NCBI RefSeq assembly: GCF_963675165.1
Contig: NC_087386.1
Location: forward strand, 2,730,169 to 2,794,168
Direction: 5' to 3'
Source of the DNA: Halichondria panicea
Taxonomy: Eukaryota; Porifera; Demospongiae; Suberitida; Halichondriidae
Length of the DNA: 64,000 nt
Every line of letters begins with the position of its first letter. Positions within the stretch are counted from its first letter, which is position 1. The position numbers were made by a program, and so were the translations under genes. The notes under the pieces were generated by a model that was given only the letters and a program-made list of their open reading frames with translations, ran no database searches and was not told where the DNA came from. Of the stretch, positions 24,307 through 38,501 are shown piece by piece.

Positions 24307-27300
24307 ATGGGGAACAGTGACTCTAAGCCGTTGACTTTAATTGGTCGGTCGTCAATGAGAAAAGGAAGAATGTCGTCAGTCTCTTCAATCGCACAATGTC
24401 CAGGGAGCCCCAAGCTCAAGCCCAAGGACAAACTGCAACTTGATAGGTACTGGATTGGATCAAGCTTTGACATGCTGTCTCCACCAGGATTGACAAGGTG
24501 AGCAACTGCACTGGTGTTAGGTAAAAGAAGCTATTGTGTATTTTGTGTACAGAGTTACACCGCCGGCATGCACAGATTTACAGTAGTTTCCCATGCAGAC
24601 TATAATTATTGAAAACAATTATTCACTTTCTCAAGCATGCAGTGTTAATACAGTTACTGCTATGCCAGCTATACACACATCACTGCATATATACCTCTAG
24701 ATGCTCCAGTTTGTCTCATCTACGATCAATTGACTCTGTTGATGGACTCACTAACTACAGCAACCACTTCAACGCCATGGCCGCTGTACAGGCATTCAAA
24801 ACCCACCGTATTGACCTCCTCAACGTCACAGATGGTGCACTAAACATTGTCTCTCATCTTCTCTCCAATGAGATAATTCCTGAGCCCACTAAAGCAAGAA
24901 TCCTCTTTTCTAATCTACCAAAACTGGAGAAAAGTGAAGCATTGTTAGAGGCCATTGAAGCTCGAATTTTCATCAATCCCAATGTATTTCACACTGTAGT
25001 AGCACTACTGGACACCAAACAAACATTGCAAAAACTGGCGCAAAATCTCCGTGTTTCATTTCGTAAGTTTTATAGGATTAATATTGGAGGCTATAATTCT
25101 AACCTGAGTAAATTACAGATGTCCTAGCAGTCATAAGGGCACTTGTTTTGCATATGCATTTCTATCATAGTAAGCATACTTCTTATCATCAAAACTACAC
25201 TTCATTATATTTTATATGCAGGGGAAAACAACGAATTGTACTCCATCCACCTCAAGGCGATCACTCAACCGGCTATTGTAAGATACGCAGACTATCTCAA
25301 AGCCTTTTATCGATCGATGTCTCCTTTTCCAAGATACAAATGGCCCCAGACTCCGACCACCAAAAAACCGTTCAACCTCAGATTGCTTGATGTATCGTCA
25401 TCCCAATCCATGGAGCAACCTATCAGTCTGCATTGTCTTGTGAAGCCTCCAGAAGGTTGCGACAAAATCGGCTGTGTCTTTGTACAGGGTGTTCCTGGTG
25501 TTGGAAAAAGCTGCCTTACTGTCGAGCTATGTCGACATTGGCATGATATTGACCGACTCAACAAGTATCCGCTCGTGATGTTGGTGAGAGCACAAGAGAA
25601 GACAGCACAAGATGCTAAAACACTGAATGATCTGTTTGTGCATAGCAATGCAGGGTTCACGCAAGCCGTTGTTCAAGAGGTCACCATCATGAAAGGAGAG
25701 GGTATACTAATCGTTTTGGATGGGTTGGATCAAGTGTCTCTGTCTCCTCTAAGGTCGGTACTGCTGGAGCAAATCTTAGAAGGAAAGTGTCTACCGAATG
25801 CCACTTTGTTGATTACAACAAGGACAAACATGACATCGAAATTAATGTCACTTTGCAAGCGAAAAGTAGATCGACTTGTGGAACTTATCGGCTTCACACA
25901 AGACGAAATTGAGCAACACGCTGAGAGCTCCCTTGGTTTTGATTCAGCGCTCCTGTCTGGCTTCCATGACTACCTCTCTGTCAGCCCCATCATTCAAGGT
26001 GCACTGCACGTACCACTAAGCACAGCAATTGCTGTCGAGGCCTACAAAGAAGCTAGAAGCAGTGGAGAGTCAAGTCCGACTACCTTTACTGAGCTTTACA
26101 TGACATTGGCAAAGCATCTTTTGCAATACCATTTGTTACTGCAAGGCGAAGTAGATGCAAATTACGTCTTTCCTGATAGTCTTGAAACATTGCCTGCTAA
26201 GGTGTACACACAGTTTGTTAATCTAGCAAAGCATGCATTCAACACTCTGGTCAAAGAAAACTCTTCATGGACAAAGTTGTACAAGAACCAGTATCATTTG
26301 AGCTTCATGCTTGGAACACCAGAGCTACATTGCAGCAAACGGACCACACTCATGTACAATTTCACTACTGTACACGTACAAGAACTCCTAGCTGCACATC
26401 ATGTGAAAACCCTTCCTGCTGAAGAACAAACTGACCTCTACCAGAAATATTTCAACGAGCCACGTCTTGGAAATATTTGGAGGTTTTTTGCCAGCATTGA
26501 CAAATTGCAGTCTCCTTTCTGGAATGAGGCCAAAGCTGAGGTGCGTGAAAGCAAAGCTCTGTCTTCTGCTTTTCTACAGTGTGTATTCGAAGCCCACAAA
26601 TATGTGCCTTTGGAATCCATCGTGAATCATCCGGTGGTGACTTTTCCCAGCAAGATCGGTGCAGTAGTCACAGCACTCGATTGCTATCAACTCGGCTGCT
26701 GTCTAGCACACAGCACTTGCACTCTGGATTTACGCCAACGCCTCAACACCGAGATGCTTCATCATTTAGCACTTGGTCTAAGCTCCAAATTGCTTATCAA
26801 AAGCACCTTGAGCACACTCTTTCTTCGACCACCAATCACAACAAAAACCATAGAAGAGCTAAGAAATTTACCACTGAGCTCTTTGGAAGGTCTCGATGTG
26901 AGCCATTGCAATCTGGACAAAGATACAACTGAGGCACTAGCGGAAGCTCTACCTGACATGACATCACTGAAACAGATGGACATTCGCGGCAACCAGGCCA
27001 TAGGCGAGGGGGGGCTAGTCAAAGTACTGTCAGCACTTTCAACTTTGAAATCATTGGAGGAATTGAACTTGATTAACACTGGAATGCGGTGTGAAGACAT
27101 TAACGCACTAACCCCTATTCTCTCTGAACGAGGTCACCTCAGAATATTGAAAATAGGTGATGAAAATCAACCTCAAGACTCAGTGAGCAATCTACTCCAG
27201 ACCACTTTCACCAGTCACTCACTCCACTCGCTACACATCTGGCTAACTAATCTTGAGCCTCACTGCTCCGAAATAAACACCCTACTTTCAAACGAACAAA

Positions 27301-27659
27301 TTACAATTAAGACCCTTGAATTTCACGGTTGCAAAATCGGGCAAGATGGTTCTTGTACAATAGCGGAGGGGATGTCTTACAACGACTCCCTGGAAAGATT
27401 AGTGTTTAGCATGTTTGATGTGCCCTCTATATACCATCTAACTAACCACGGAGCACTGGCTCTAGCAGAAATGCTCGAAGTGAATAGAAAATTAACGAGT
27501 TTGGAAATTTCGTTTGATCGAACTATCGACAGAAAAGGAGCTTTAGCTCTTATGTGTGCTCTAGAACACAATAAGACATTGAATGCACTTAAAATCCCCC
27601 AGCAGAACTTCACAATGATTGAAATGTCTGTAATGGACCCTCGAATTGAATGGGCATAG
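24307..27659 (+). CDS. NLR-type receptor: N-terminal death-fold-like region, NACHT, leucine-rich repeats
   Basis: Probable cytoplasmic innate immune sensor of the NACHT-LRR class. Exons: 24307-24497, 24701-25062, 25222-27659; 996 residues. The N-terminus MGNSDSK fits the N-myristoylation pattern (Gly2, Ser6, Lys7). Residues of about 90-180 form an all-helical stretch (LLNVTDGALNIVSHLLSNEI and on) compatible with a CARD or other death fold; this is weak evidence. NACHT: Walker A GVPGVGKS at about 274-281 and Walker B ILIVLDGLDQ at about 346-355, with ATLLITTR as the sensor strand. From about 640 there are LRRs of the ribonuclease-inhibitor type (LEGLDVSHCNLDKDTTEALA, LKQMDIRGNQAIGEGGL). NACHT and LRR lie in one large exon, as is common for sponge and coral NLRs. 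The start ATG is the first in an open exon. Neighbours give no functional link. Confidence 0.88.
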
Positions 27660-27979
27660 CAACACTCTATAATTATTATAGGTATACCATGCATAATGCC
27701 TGTTCATTTACGTGACATGCTTTATTTCCCCGATTATGTGCGCATGCATCTTTCCTCTTTATTTGTCCAATGGTTTACATGCTTCTCATATTGTCTTCAA
27801 TTAACTGTGAATCAATTTATGATAACTTCAGCTCAAGGTAATGAAGTGATGAAATGAAAGCTGCCACTACTAATTAAACATGAACCCTGTCTAGACTAAA
27901 CAACACGCAGCTACAAAATATGTCCTGACTGTCCTAGCTAATTATTACTGAGTTCTGGTGTGGCAGCGTTTGGGGGTAT
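27660..27979. other. Intergenic gap between convergent NLR and ODF2 genes
   Basis: 320 bp that must hold both 3' untranslated regions; no other feature seen. Confidence 0.6.
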
Positions 27980-30900
27980 TCAATGAATGAGGGGATTACG
28001 ATGAGAGGAAGTTGGAGGGCTCCCTCCCACATCGTTGAAAACACTCGCGTACGAGCTCTTTAGAAAATTAGCATAGTTCTCCATGCTGCGTTTGGTTGAG
28101 TTAGCCTGCTCCAGACGATCTTGCAACTCCCCAACTTTAATCTTGTATCGTCTGTCACTTTCCTCCTTGGATTTCCGTAGCTGTGATGATACACCGTTGG
28201 CCCTGCTCAGCTGAGACTCCAAGTCTGCAATTCTACTCAAGTTGGCACGGTCCTATATAAACAAACATGCATGTCTCGTGTTACACTGTGACACACTGTC
28301 CATTAGCTAACACTGCATGATGGGTGGCCGTTCCAAAATGTACATAGTTGAATAACGAGAAGTGCGTGCACCAAATAATTATGTACAGACAGTCGGCTGT
28401 TTAGCTATTAGCAGAAAAAAAATGTAATTTTAGGCATCAGATTGTGTTATAATTATATATACACGTATGTGTACACGTAGGGGTGGGTACATTATGCTGG
28501 CATAATTTTGATAGGAACAGCATAATACATGTAGGTGCAAAAAAGCATAGGTACACAGTATATACATGTACATGGCAATAATTATTATGATGACACAATG
28601 AATCCTCACACTGTACCTTGCTAGCAGCCTTGTCTTTGACATGCTCCAGCTGCCTCCTGTGCTCACTCTTGCCCAGCTCATTGTGAGTGCTCGCCGAGGC
28701 CACACCATGAAGTAACTCCTCTACTCGTCCTTGAAGCCTCCGGATATCATCTTCTTTCTTCCCCACCATTTCCATTAGCTCTCTGTTCTGCTGCTCTGTT
28801 TCGTGAATGCGCCTCTCCTGAACATCTAGCCGTGCCACCATGGTTTTTTTCTCGCCCGTACTCTCGTGCCACTTGTCGCGAACATCATCCATGGAAGTGG
28901 TCGTCTGATCTAGTTTGGTATTGAGCGAAGCAATCTGCTGGGCTTGGTCAATGGAGCGCTGCTCGTACGAGGAGAGACGCTCCTGTGTGTCCCTCAGGTG
29001 GATCTCAGTCACCTGAAATGGAGAGGGGTGTTAACAGTTGCACGTACTACACACGTAACAATAACATATGCAAGATTTTAACGTTTAAGTCTGCTGTGTG
29101 TATTATACACAAACTATACAGCAAAATGTACATGTACGTACTATACCTAATAGCTTAACACCCAACTATTTACAGCATCCAATGCTGAATATAGGATGGG
29201 CAATAAATGTTGTCCAGTAACAAGGGATTGGGACTGCTCTAATGACAGATGTGTTTTCATACAAATGGAGACATTCCAAGTTAGACACAACACAGGGCCT
29301 GTATAACCTGAGCTGCATACCATATACCATCAGCACAAATTAGTCCCACACATACCAATCAACGCTTGAAAACAGTGTGTAATTAGGTACTTGGCAAATA
29401 ACAGATCACTTGCCTTAAGCTGCTCTTTAGTGGATTCCAACTCTGAGGTCTGTTGCTGGTGAATAATCTTGTGCTGTAGTGGGAGTCAATATTTACAATT
29501 TCAACAATCAGTTTTCGTTTCACGATTTCTCAGTTACTTATCCAAAATCACCTTAATAGGAATATTTCTTGTGAAATGGTAATACAGGAAAATATTTGAG
29601 TTGATGTGAAAGTGTACAATTGTATATAGCAACTAAAGGAAAGGTATGTTACAGATACATGTAAAAAGTACAGGTTGATCCCCAAGAAACGTCACATTCT
29701 CTCACCTTCTCCAGCTCCAGTGCCCCCGCGTGCTTAGCTCTCTCCACCTCCTCATCCTTGTGTTTCAACTCTCGTGAGCTCCCCTCCACCTCTAGACGAC
29801 CACTATCCAGTTGACCTTTGTACTCCACCATGAGAGACTCATACTGACGTATGCTGTCCTGTAGCTGCTCAACCTCTGCCTCTAGACTGGACACTTTAGC
29901 TCGAGATGTGCCCTCAACGGCTTTTATCTTACCCTCCATTACTGAGAGCATGGACTCGAGACGATCGTTCTCCATTTGTACTGTGTTGAGCTCCTGGGTC
30001 TTCTCAAGGAGACGAGTACTCACAGCATTCACTGAGCTCTGTGTGTGGGGGGGGGGTAAGGATAATATGTAATAACAGTACAGTGTATATGCCCCCGGAG
30101 CTCGTGTGGGGGGGGGGTAAGGACAATATGTAATAACAGTACAGTGTACATGCCCTCGAAGCTTTGTGTGTAATGTATATGTAGGGTAAGAACGATATAC
30201 AGTGTACATGCCCTCGAAGCTTTGGGTGTATGTAGGGTAGGGACGGATAATTATGTAATAACAGTACAGTGTACATGCCCCCGGAGCTCTGTGTGTATGG
30301 GGTAAGTAATTAAAGTACAGGGGCGCTCCCAGAGCTCTGTGTATATTATGGGGTAAGGACTATAACTATCAGTACAGTGTACATGCCCCCCCCACTCCCA
30401 GGGCTCTGTGTGTGTGGGGTAAGGACGATATGTAATAACAGTACAGTGTACATGCACTACCCCCGGACCAGAGCTCTGTGTGTGTATGGGGTAAGGACGA
30501 TATGTAATAACAGTACAGTGTACATGCCCCCCCCACTCCCCCAGGGCTCTGTGTGTGTGGGGTAAGGACGATATGTAATAACAGTACAGTGTACATGCCC
30601 CCCCCACTCCCCCAGGGCTCTGTGTGTGTGGGGTAAGGACGATATGTAATAACAGTACAGTGTACATGCCCCCCGGAGCTCTGTGTGTGTGTGGGGTAAG
30701 GACGAGATCACGACATGGAATAACAGTAAATGTACCCCCTTTACAATAAAGATGTACAACATCATACAGTCATGCAAGTAAAGGTGGTGTGCATGAGGGA
30801 CCTACCTTACTGGTGGTTCTGGACAAATCTAACGTGTCTTTTAACTCCTTGACTTTACTGTGATTGAGATAAAACGATGCAAATATATATAGCATAGGGG

Positions 30901-31478
30901 AATAAATATTATAGACAGAGTATTATGTTTTTGTAAAAATCCTACAACATGGCATGTGCAAACGAATCATAAGGTGCACTGTACGGTACACACCTTCGTA
31001 GGGACCTGATTTCAGACTGTCGAGTGATCTCATCACGAGAAGCCTGGGCCACCTTCCTCCTCAGTTCATCCAGCTCAACATTCTAGGAAGGAGAAACACA
31101 GCCATGGATACAATAAATGAAAGTACATGTCCATATACAGAGCACTGGTAGTATATAATTATGATGTCTTGCAAGGACACAGCAACTTAAGCTCAATCAA
31201 AATTATGAAATAACACACACAAGGTTAGATGTCACAGAGAGGATAGCACAAAACTCACAGAAAGATCTAGCTGAGTGCTTAGTGTACCCACAGAAGCCTG
31301 ACTCTCTATAGCCCTCTCCTTGTGTTGTTTGGTGGCTCTCTTGAGGAGGTCCTTGTCCAACTGACTCTTACGCTTGGTCTCAGCCAGACGACTCTCCAGC
31401 ATCACACACTCTCCCTCCTTTGCTCTCAACTGCTCCTCAAGGGACTAGAGGTATGCATGCGCGCGTGTGTGTGTATGT

Positions 31479-31528
<50 letters not shown>

Positions 31529-34500
31529 GGGAGGTATTACAGACGTAAGTGGTACACAGACAATTCATTGACTGTCAGTTGTACAAAAAAATTATACGAC
31601 CACTGATTTTTATGCTTGGTCGCTTTATCAACTTTGAGAAGGTACATGTAGGTGACTATACCTTTAGAAATCTCTGGTTAAATTTATCAGAATCCATCGG
31701 ACCCGACGTAGACGTAACAATACAAATGAACGGCTCAAGATAGAATAAATGTTGCTCCCTAACAAGTTCCACCAGAATAGTAATAGTAGTACACTGTACA
31801 GTAGAGTAGTGCATTAGACGGAGCACTCACCTGTAGTCTGATGTTGAGTGCCTGTATCTCGACGTCTCTGTGGCTGACCTGGTCGTGGAGTGCCTGTGAG
31901 TGCATGGCCATCCTCTCACTCTCATCCAGACGAGAGCGCAGGAATTGATTGGTCGTGTCCGCTTCAGAGACTTGCTGCATAAGCACATCTTTCTGCTCAG
32001 ACAAGTGGCCCACGTTAGTCTGTGTGTGTGTGGGGAGGGGGGGGAGGGGGTTGGAGTTACATGTAGAAGACAGTTTGAAGTATATGCAACTGGCAACAAA
32101 TTAAGTTAAGGGCAAGTACAGCCTAGAAGCAAAAAGAGCTGTGGAGTAAGCACAAACCATTGCATACATGTACATGTACAGTACAGATTACAATTTCGTT
32201 CTTTTTTCACATTTCTACGTACTACGTACAATGCATCTCACAAATTTATTACTAATTAATGTACAACACACGTAGCTCACCTCTTGAATTTGCTGAGCTC
32301 TTAACAGTTTCCTGAGTGTCTTATTGCTGCACTCAAACTGAGCCAGCTGATCCAGTAGCCTATCTTTCTGCTCCACCACATCAGCTGCGTACACAGAGAG
32401 GAAACGTCTGTCCTTTTGAAGCTTCCTCACAGCCTCCCTGAATGTGTCAGCTTGCTTGCACAGTGTGGCACTGTCCATCTCCAACTCAATCAGCTTCTTA
32501 GAAAGCCTGTTCCGATGCTTCACATCCGGTGAACTCGGTCTTCTGTGAGTTATAGAGTAATTGAAGAGTTGGTATTGTGCCTACAGTACTACATGTACAT
32601 ACATTGATAAAGTACTTACAGCTGTTTAGTGTGTGTGTATAATCTAAGACAACGTACAGTAAGTTACAATAGAGGTTGCTAAGTACAGTACATGCACAAG
32701 TGGTTGCTCAGGACTTTAATCTGTTCATCTTCACATCTTCTCAACTAGGTAGCTTTGGTACAGATGACATCCTCATCAAACTAAAATAGTATGTAGTACT
32801 GCACCTACTACAGCACCTCCTCACCTCATCACAGACGGGCTCTTCTTCATCTTGTCCAGAGAGAGTCTCATATTCTCCAACTCCCTCTCCACAAGGTCCT
32901 CTTTGGCCCGGACCAACTCCTCCTCTCTCTCTCTCAGAGAAAGACGACTCTCCCTCAGTGAACACTCAGTCTCCTCTAGGTCCCTCAGGGAGCGCTCAAG
33001 GTCAACCTGTAGAGGTAGAGACGAAGCAGCACATGTAATTTGAATTTTTGACTGCATACATTTTTACTGTAGAAAAATACGTATGCGCATGTAGCACATG
33101 TAGCACATGTAATAATTATGTACATGTACCAAACAAGGATGTTTTTTTCTGAGGTACCCATAATTATAATTCTGTAGTTAATATACGGGACAGGAACTAC
33201 TTTCATCATTGCGATTTGGCGGGCTTGGCTGCCCCATAATTTCAGGTGCATGTATATACATGTACGTAGTGTACAACAGATTGCAGACATTGTGTTGTGA
33301 GTGTCCTTTCTGTTCAGGTCAGTGGTGTGCATACATACTAGTGGGGGGTAGTATACAATCAGCTTACTGGCAAACTAAACTATTTGTCTTAACCCCCTTT
33401 TGACAGTACAATGTACACTTTTGTCAGTGACTCAAGAAACTGACCTCAGTCTTGAGATGGTCGACCTCAGCCCTGAGAGAGTGCAGAGTGTCCTTCAGAG
33501 GTGACTCCCTCTCCACTACAATGTCCGTCAGCCCGTCATCACTAAGATCACTCACTCTCAGCACAGTGTTCTCCCCACGGCCTCCATTAGGACCTGGGGT
33601 AATATCCAGTCGGTGGGTAGGACCCTACAATAATAATGACAATACGTTAGTAGACAGTTTTTGTATTGGTGCACATTTCTTAGGTTTCCTAGGATAAAAA
33701 GTTTGGGAAGATTTGGATGTGCGTAAATGCGCTGAAAAATGTGATGATGTTATTATTCTACACAATTTTGGGGGGGAAGGTTCACCCTTGCCCCCCCCCC
33801 CCAACTAGATAAAACCCTGATGCATGTACGCAGTGGGCATGGCTTGATGGCAGGAGGCAGTGATAGAAAAAAAGGAAGGAAGGCACACAAAGTTTGGATA
33901 AAGACACTATGGAGTATAATAATGTATATGTACGTAAAGGGTTTTGAAAGTCTTATCTTCCCAAGTGTTGTGTGAACTGCTATATAATATTTTATTATTG
34001 AGAGATTGGACAATGTTCATGCAAATGAAGGTCGTACCTCCCAGGTCATTCTGTTGGCAGCGGTTGTTTTCCCGGGAGGTGGCACCCAAGGGGAATGAGA
34101 GGTTGACCCATCACCCCAGCGACTACCCCTCTTTGTACTAGCAGTGGCTCGGAGACTCTGCATGATGTGAGATAATAATGCAAGCAAAGAAGGATCAGTA
34201 GTATGCACTTACAAGGTGTGTGTACAGTACTAGCAACAAAATAATAACAAGAAAATGATGTAGCTATTATACATAGTCGTCATACGTACTGGTCTTCCAG
34301 CAGACATCTCAGAGCAGGAGATCTCCATCCTCTCAACCTTACTTAATCCCTGCACAATTTAACCAGCACAAGACACTTTAACAAAAATTGGAGACAGCAC
34401 ATCTGTCCAAAGATGTTTACGGTGCCTACAGGCTTACACCAACTATGAATATTTTACCTACTCTCAACATACCGTATTACTAGAATGTTTTGCGACCATC

Positions 34501-34855
34501 AAACATTTGCAAACTTTGCGATGGTTGATCAATTCGCAACAATAAAATCCGCAAAACCCTAAATTATTACTAGTAAATACACACGATCGATCCTTGCCAG
34601 AACGCAGATCGCAAAGGGTCAAATTTTCTGCCTCATTCGCAAAGGTTTTTCACCAGCAAAATATTCTAGTAATACGGTAATTATTCCCTACAACGTTTTG
34701 GTTTCCTTTCCAGGATCGATAGCTAGCTAGGCCCAGCAGTATGTATTTAAAACTTTGATCTGACATAAAAAAAACCGAACCTTCTTGGTGAGGTGCAGAT
34801 GAACAGGTGTCTTCTTGCCCACATGGACATGGATAGGCGAGATGCTTCTATCCAT
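27980..34855 (-). CDS. ODF2: ODF2 / cenexin, coiled-coil protein of centriolar appendages
   Basis: Scaffold of mother-centriole distal and subdistal appendages, and of sperm outer dense fibres in mammals. Fourteen exons (high to low): 34855-34781, 34349-34290, 34157-34038, 33624-33445, 33006-32825, 32542-32281, 32019-31831, 31444-31259, 31082-30994, 30857-30806, 30038-29706, 29473-29414, 29012-28617, 28252-27980; 818 residues (human about 829). Landmarks: SPIHVHVGKKTPVHLH at the start (human cenexin has a like HVHV motif), SPWVPPPGK and MTWE, LDITPGP, KKLIELEMDSATLCKQ, NKTLRKLLRAQQ, then continuous coiled coil, and the hallmark end NYANFLKSSYASVFND. Intron 12 (after 29414) has a GC-AG border (AAG then GCAAGT). 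Several acceptors follow CA repeats. Same strand as CLUAP1, 187 bp downstream of its stop. Confidence 0.94.
30035..30712. repeat. Minisatellite of about 11 units carrying a copied 3' splice site
   Basis: Units of 47 to 75 bp of the kind AGCTCTGTGTGTGGGGTAAGGACGATATGTAATAACAG... and ACAGTGTACATGCCCCCC. The first unit overlaps the boundary of ODF2 exon 11: on the coding strand the acceptor reads CACACACAG then AGCTC. Most units repeat this CACACAG-AGC(T/C)C junction. Confidence 0.9.
31461..31527. repeat. (GT)n microsatellite in ODF2 intron 7
   Basis: GT run starting 17 bases from exon 8, so on the coding strand a CA tract precedes the acceptor. Confidence 0.93.
34472..34677. mobile_element. 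MITE, CCGTATTACTAGAA family, TA target site (Tc1/mariner-like), copy 1
   Basis: 206 bp in ODF2 intron 1, bounded by TA. Starts CCGTATTACTAGAATGTTTT and ends with the complement TTCTAGTAATACGG. Related copies at 40979-41185 and 55875-56091. Non-coding. Confidence 0.88.
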
Positions 34856-34945
34856 CTTCTTTCAGGCCTCAGGAAGCAGCCCCAATCACAAAAGGTGTGA
34901 AGTTGACACTTGCTTATTATTCTATTCATGCGCACCTCATTTGTA

Positions 34946-34959
34946 GTTACCATAGAAAC
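34946..34959. promoter_or_regulatory. Candidate RFX X-box upstream of ODF2
   Basis: GTTACC-AT-AGAAAC fits the ciliary X-box (RYYNYY, 1-3 bases, RRNRAC). It lies 91 bases upstream of the ODF2 start codon, in the 187-bp gap to CLUAP1, the usual distance for RFX-driven ciliary genes. Confidence 0.65.
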
Positions 34960-35042
34960 AATAAAGCTTGTGACATCATGTCAATAAACAATAACACATT
35001 ACATCACGATTAAAAACAATGACACACAATACGTCACAATAA

Positions 35043-37094
<2,052 letters not shown>

Positions 37095-37370
37095 ATTCTT
37101 GCTCTAACACGATCTCTTTTTCAGTTCTCAACAGCTTGTCTTATACGTTTATATATCTATGCTTGAGCAACTGTAACCATGACAATTAATTTTAGCAGCT
37201 TGCAAGCGAGCAGCCCCACCCTCATAATTAGCTACAGGTGCTGCGCAGCTGTGCCAACAAATAAATCTTTTTATATAAAAAAAAGTGGTTCTGCCACTGC
37301 AAAGCATGCAACACTCAATGGAGTAGCTGCAGCTAGTTAGACAGCAAAGTAAACTAAATAGCTAAGGGCT
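37095..37370. promoter_or_regulatory. Divergent promoter of CLUAP1 and the TMEM249-like gene, with X-box-like site
   Basis: 276 bp between start codons. At 37173-37186 stands GTAACC-AT-GACAAT, one base off the RFX X-box pattern in its second half-site. It is 79 bases from the CLUAP1 start and 184 from the TMEM249-like start, so it could serve both. Confidence 0.55.
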
Positions 37371-38501
37371 ATGGGAGTTTTCAGCAAGTGGACAGTGTTT
37401 CACGATGCAGAGAAAACTCTAGAGAAGGAGCTCAGAGCCAACCCCTACCACCCCTTCCAGGAGGTGTACACTGGAGAAGAGAATCGAGACCCAGACCAGA
37501 GTACAGGTACGTATTTACACCACTAGACTATTAAGGCTGCATTTTTAGCTACAAAAAATAATGTTCTGCACTGCAGTGTACATGCATGATGTATCTATTA
37601 AACCCTCTTCACCCACTCACAGTGTTTGTGTACTCAAAGAGGCGCATCTGGTTCTACATTTTTCTTTTGCTAACTCTAGCAAGTGTCCTGTTCATAATCC
37701 TCTGGTCCTCTTTAGGAGGAGAAAATGTAAGGCACACGTACGACAAAAAATCAATACATGTGGTTAATGATTTTTGTTGTTGCAGGAATACTTGATATTT
37801 GCTGTAGCCTCCCTAGGTATCGGTGGATACATGTCTGTGGAGTACTACAGTATACACACACTAGTGTTGGACCCAGTCATGAAGCAGTACAGTGTGTACA
37901 GGGGGGAGGTGCTGATTGTCACACAACATTGCCACAATATCTACGTTAGACTCATGAGCAAGAAACCAGGTACAGCGATTCATCATAAGGTTCACAGTTC
38001 ACATACGTACATTCGATATTGAAAAGAAGTTACGGGCTAATGAATGTGTACGTACATGTATGTATGCCTAAAATGTACACAAAGTTAACGCTATCCACAT
38101 AATTAGGTGGGACCAAAAATACACAGTACTACCTGATTGTAAATGGATGGGGACTACCAGAAACAATAGAGCTATGCAGAGAAACTTCTAACAGAAAGGT
38201 AGTACATAGGCATTCGAAACATTACCTTGATCAATCCCTTGGCCCATTTTCAACTTTCAATCGTCTGTTTGTTTTTCCCCCAATTTTTAGAAATTGCGGC
38301 AGCTGGGACATGACTTGGCCACCTGCTTGGGGATCAACTATTTTGACATCCATGACCTGTCAAAACATCGTATCCTCCAAATACACTTTAGCTACGTATG
38401 TGACAATTTAAAATATGACTTTGACATATAACCCAGATATAATTCGCCATAAACACCCAAGAACGGAAAAAACAGACACGATGGTTAGACATGAAGAGTA
38501 A
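37371..38501 (+). CDS. TMEM249: TMEM249-like protein (CatSper auxiliary subunit, CATSPERQ)
   Basis: Probable small membrane protein of the sperm CatSper calcium channel. Exons: 37371-37506, 37623-37726, 37786-37969, 38107-38198, 38291-38369, 38437-38501; 219 residues. N-terminal NPYHPFQE, VFVYSKRRI, two hydrophobic helices (FYIFLLLTLASVLFIILW, then YLIFAVASLGIGGYM), then a beta-rich part (TLVLDPVMKQYSVYRGE, HNIYVRL), ending with RQLGHDLATCLGINYFD and HHIIRHKHP, which I recall from TMEM249. I rely on memory for this family, so the name is less certain than the gene. The last intron is 67 bases with a GTATCCTCC donor, reminiscent of U12 type. Its TAA is directly followed by the complement of the ZGPAT stop. 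Confidence 0.7.

Noticed and set aside
30035-30712. Regularly spaced repeats, considered as a CRISPR-like array
   Set aside because: Units are contiguous with no unique spacers, and the context is an animal intron.
30004-30777. Several overlapping 75-138 codon frames with repeated YTVLLLHI-like peptides
   Set aside because: Translations of the ODF2 intron minisatellite in different frames.
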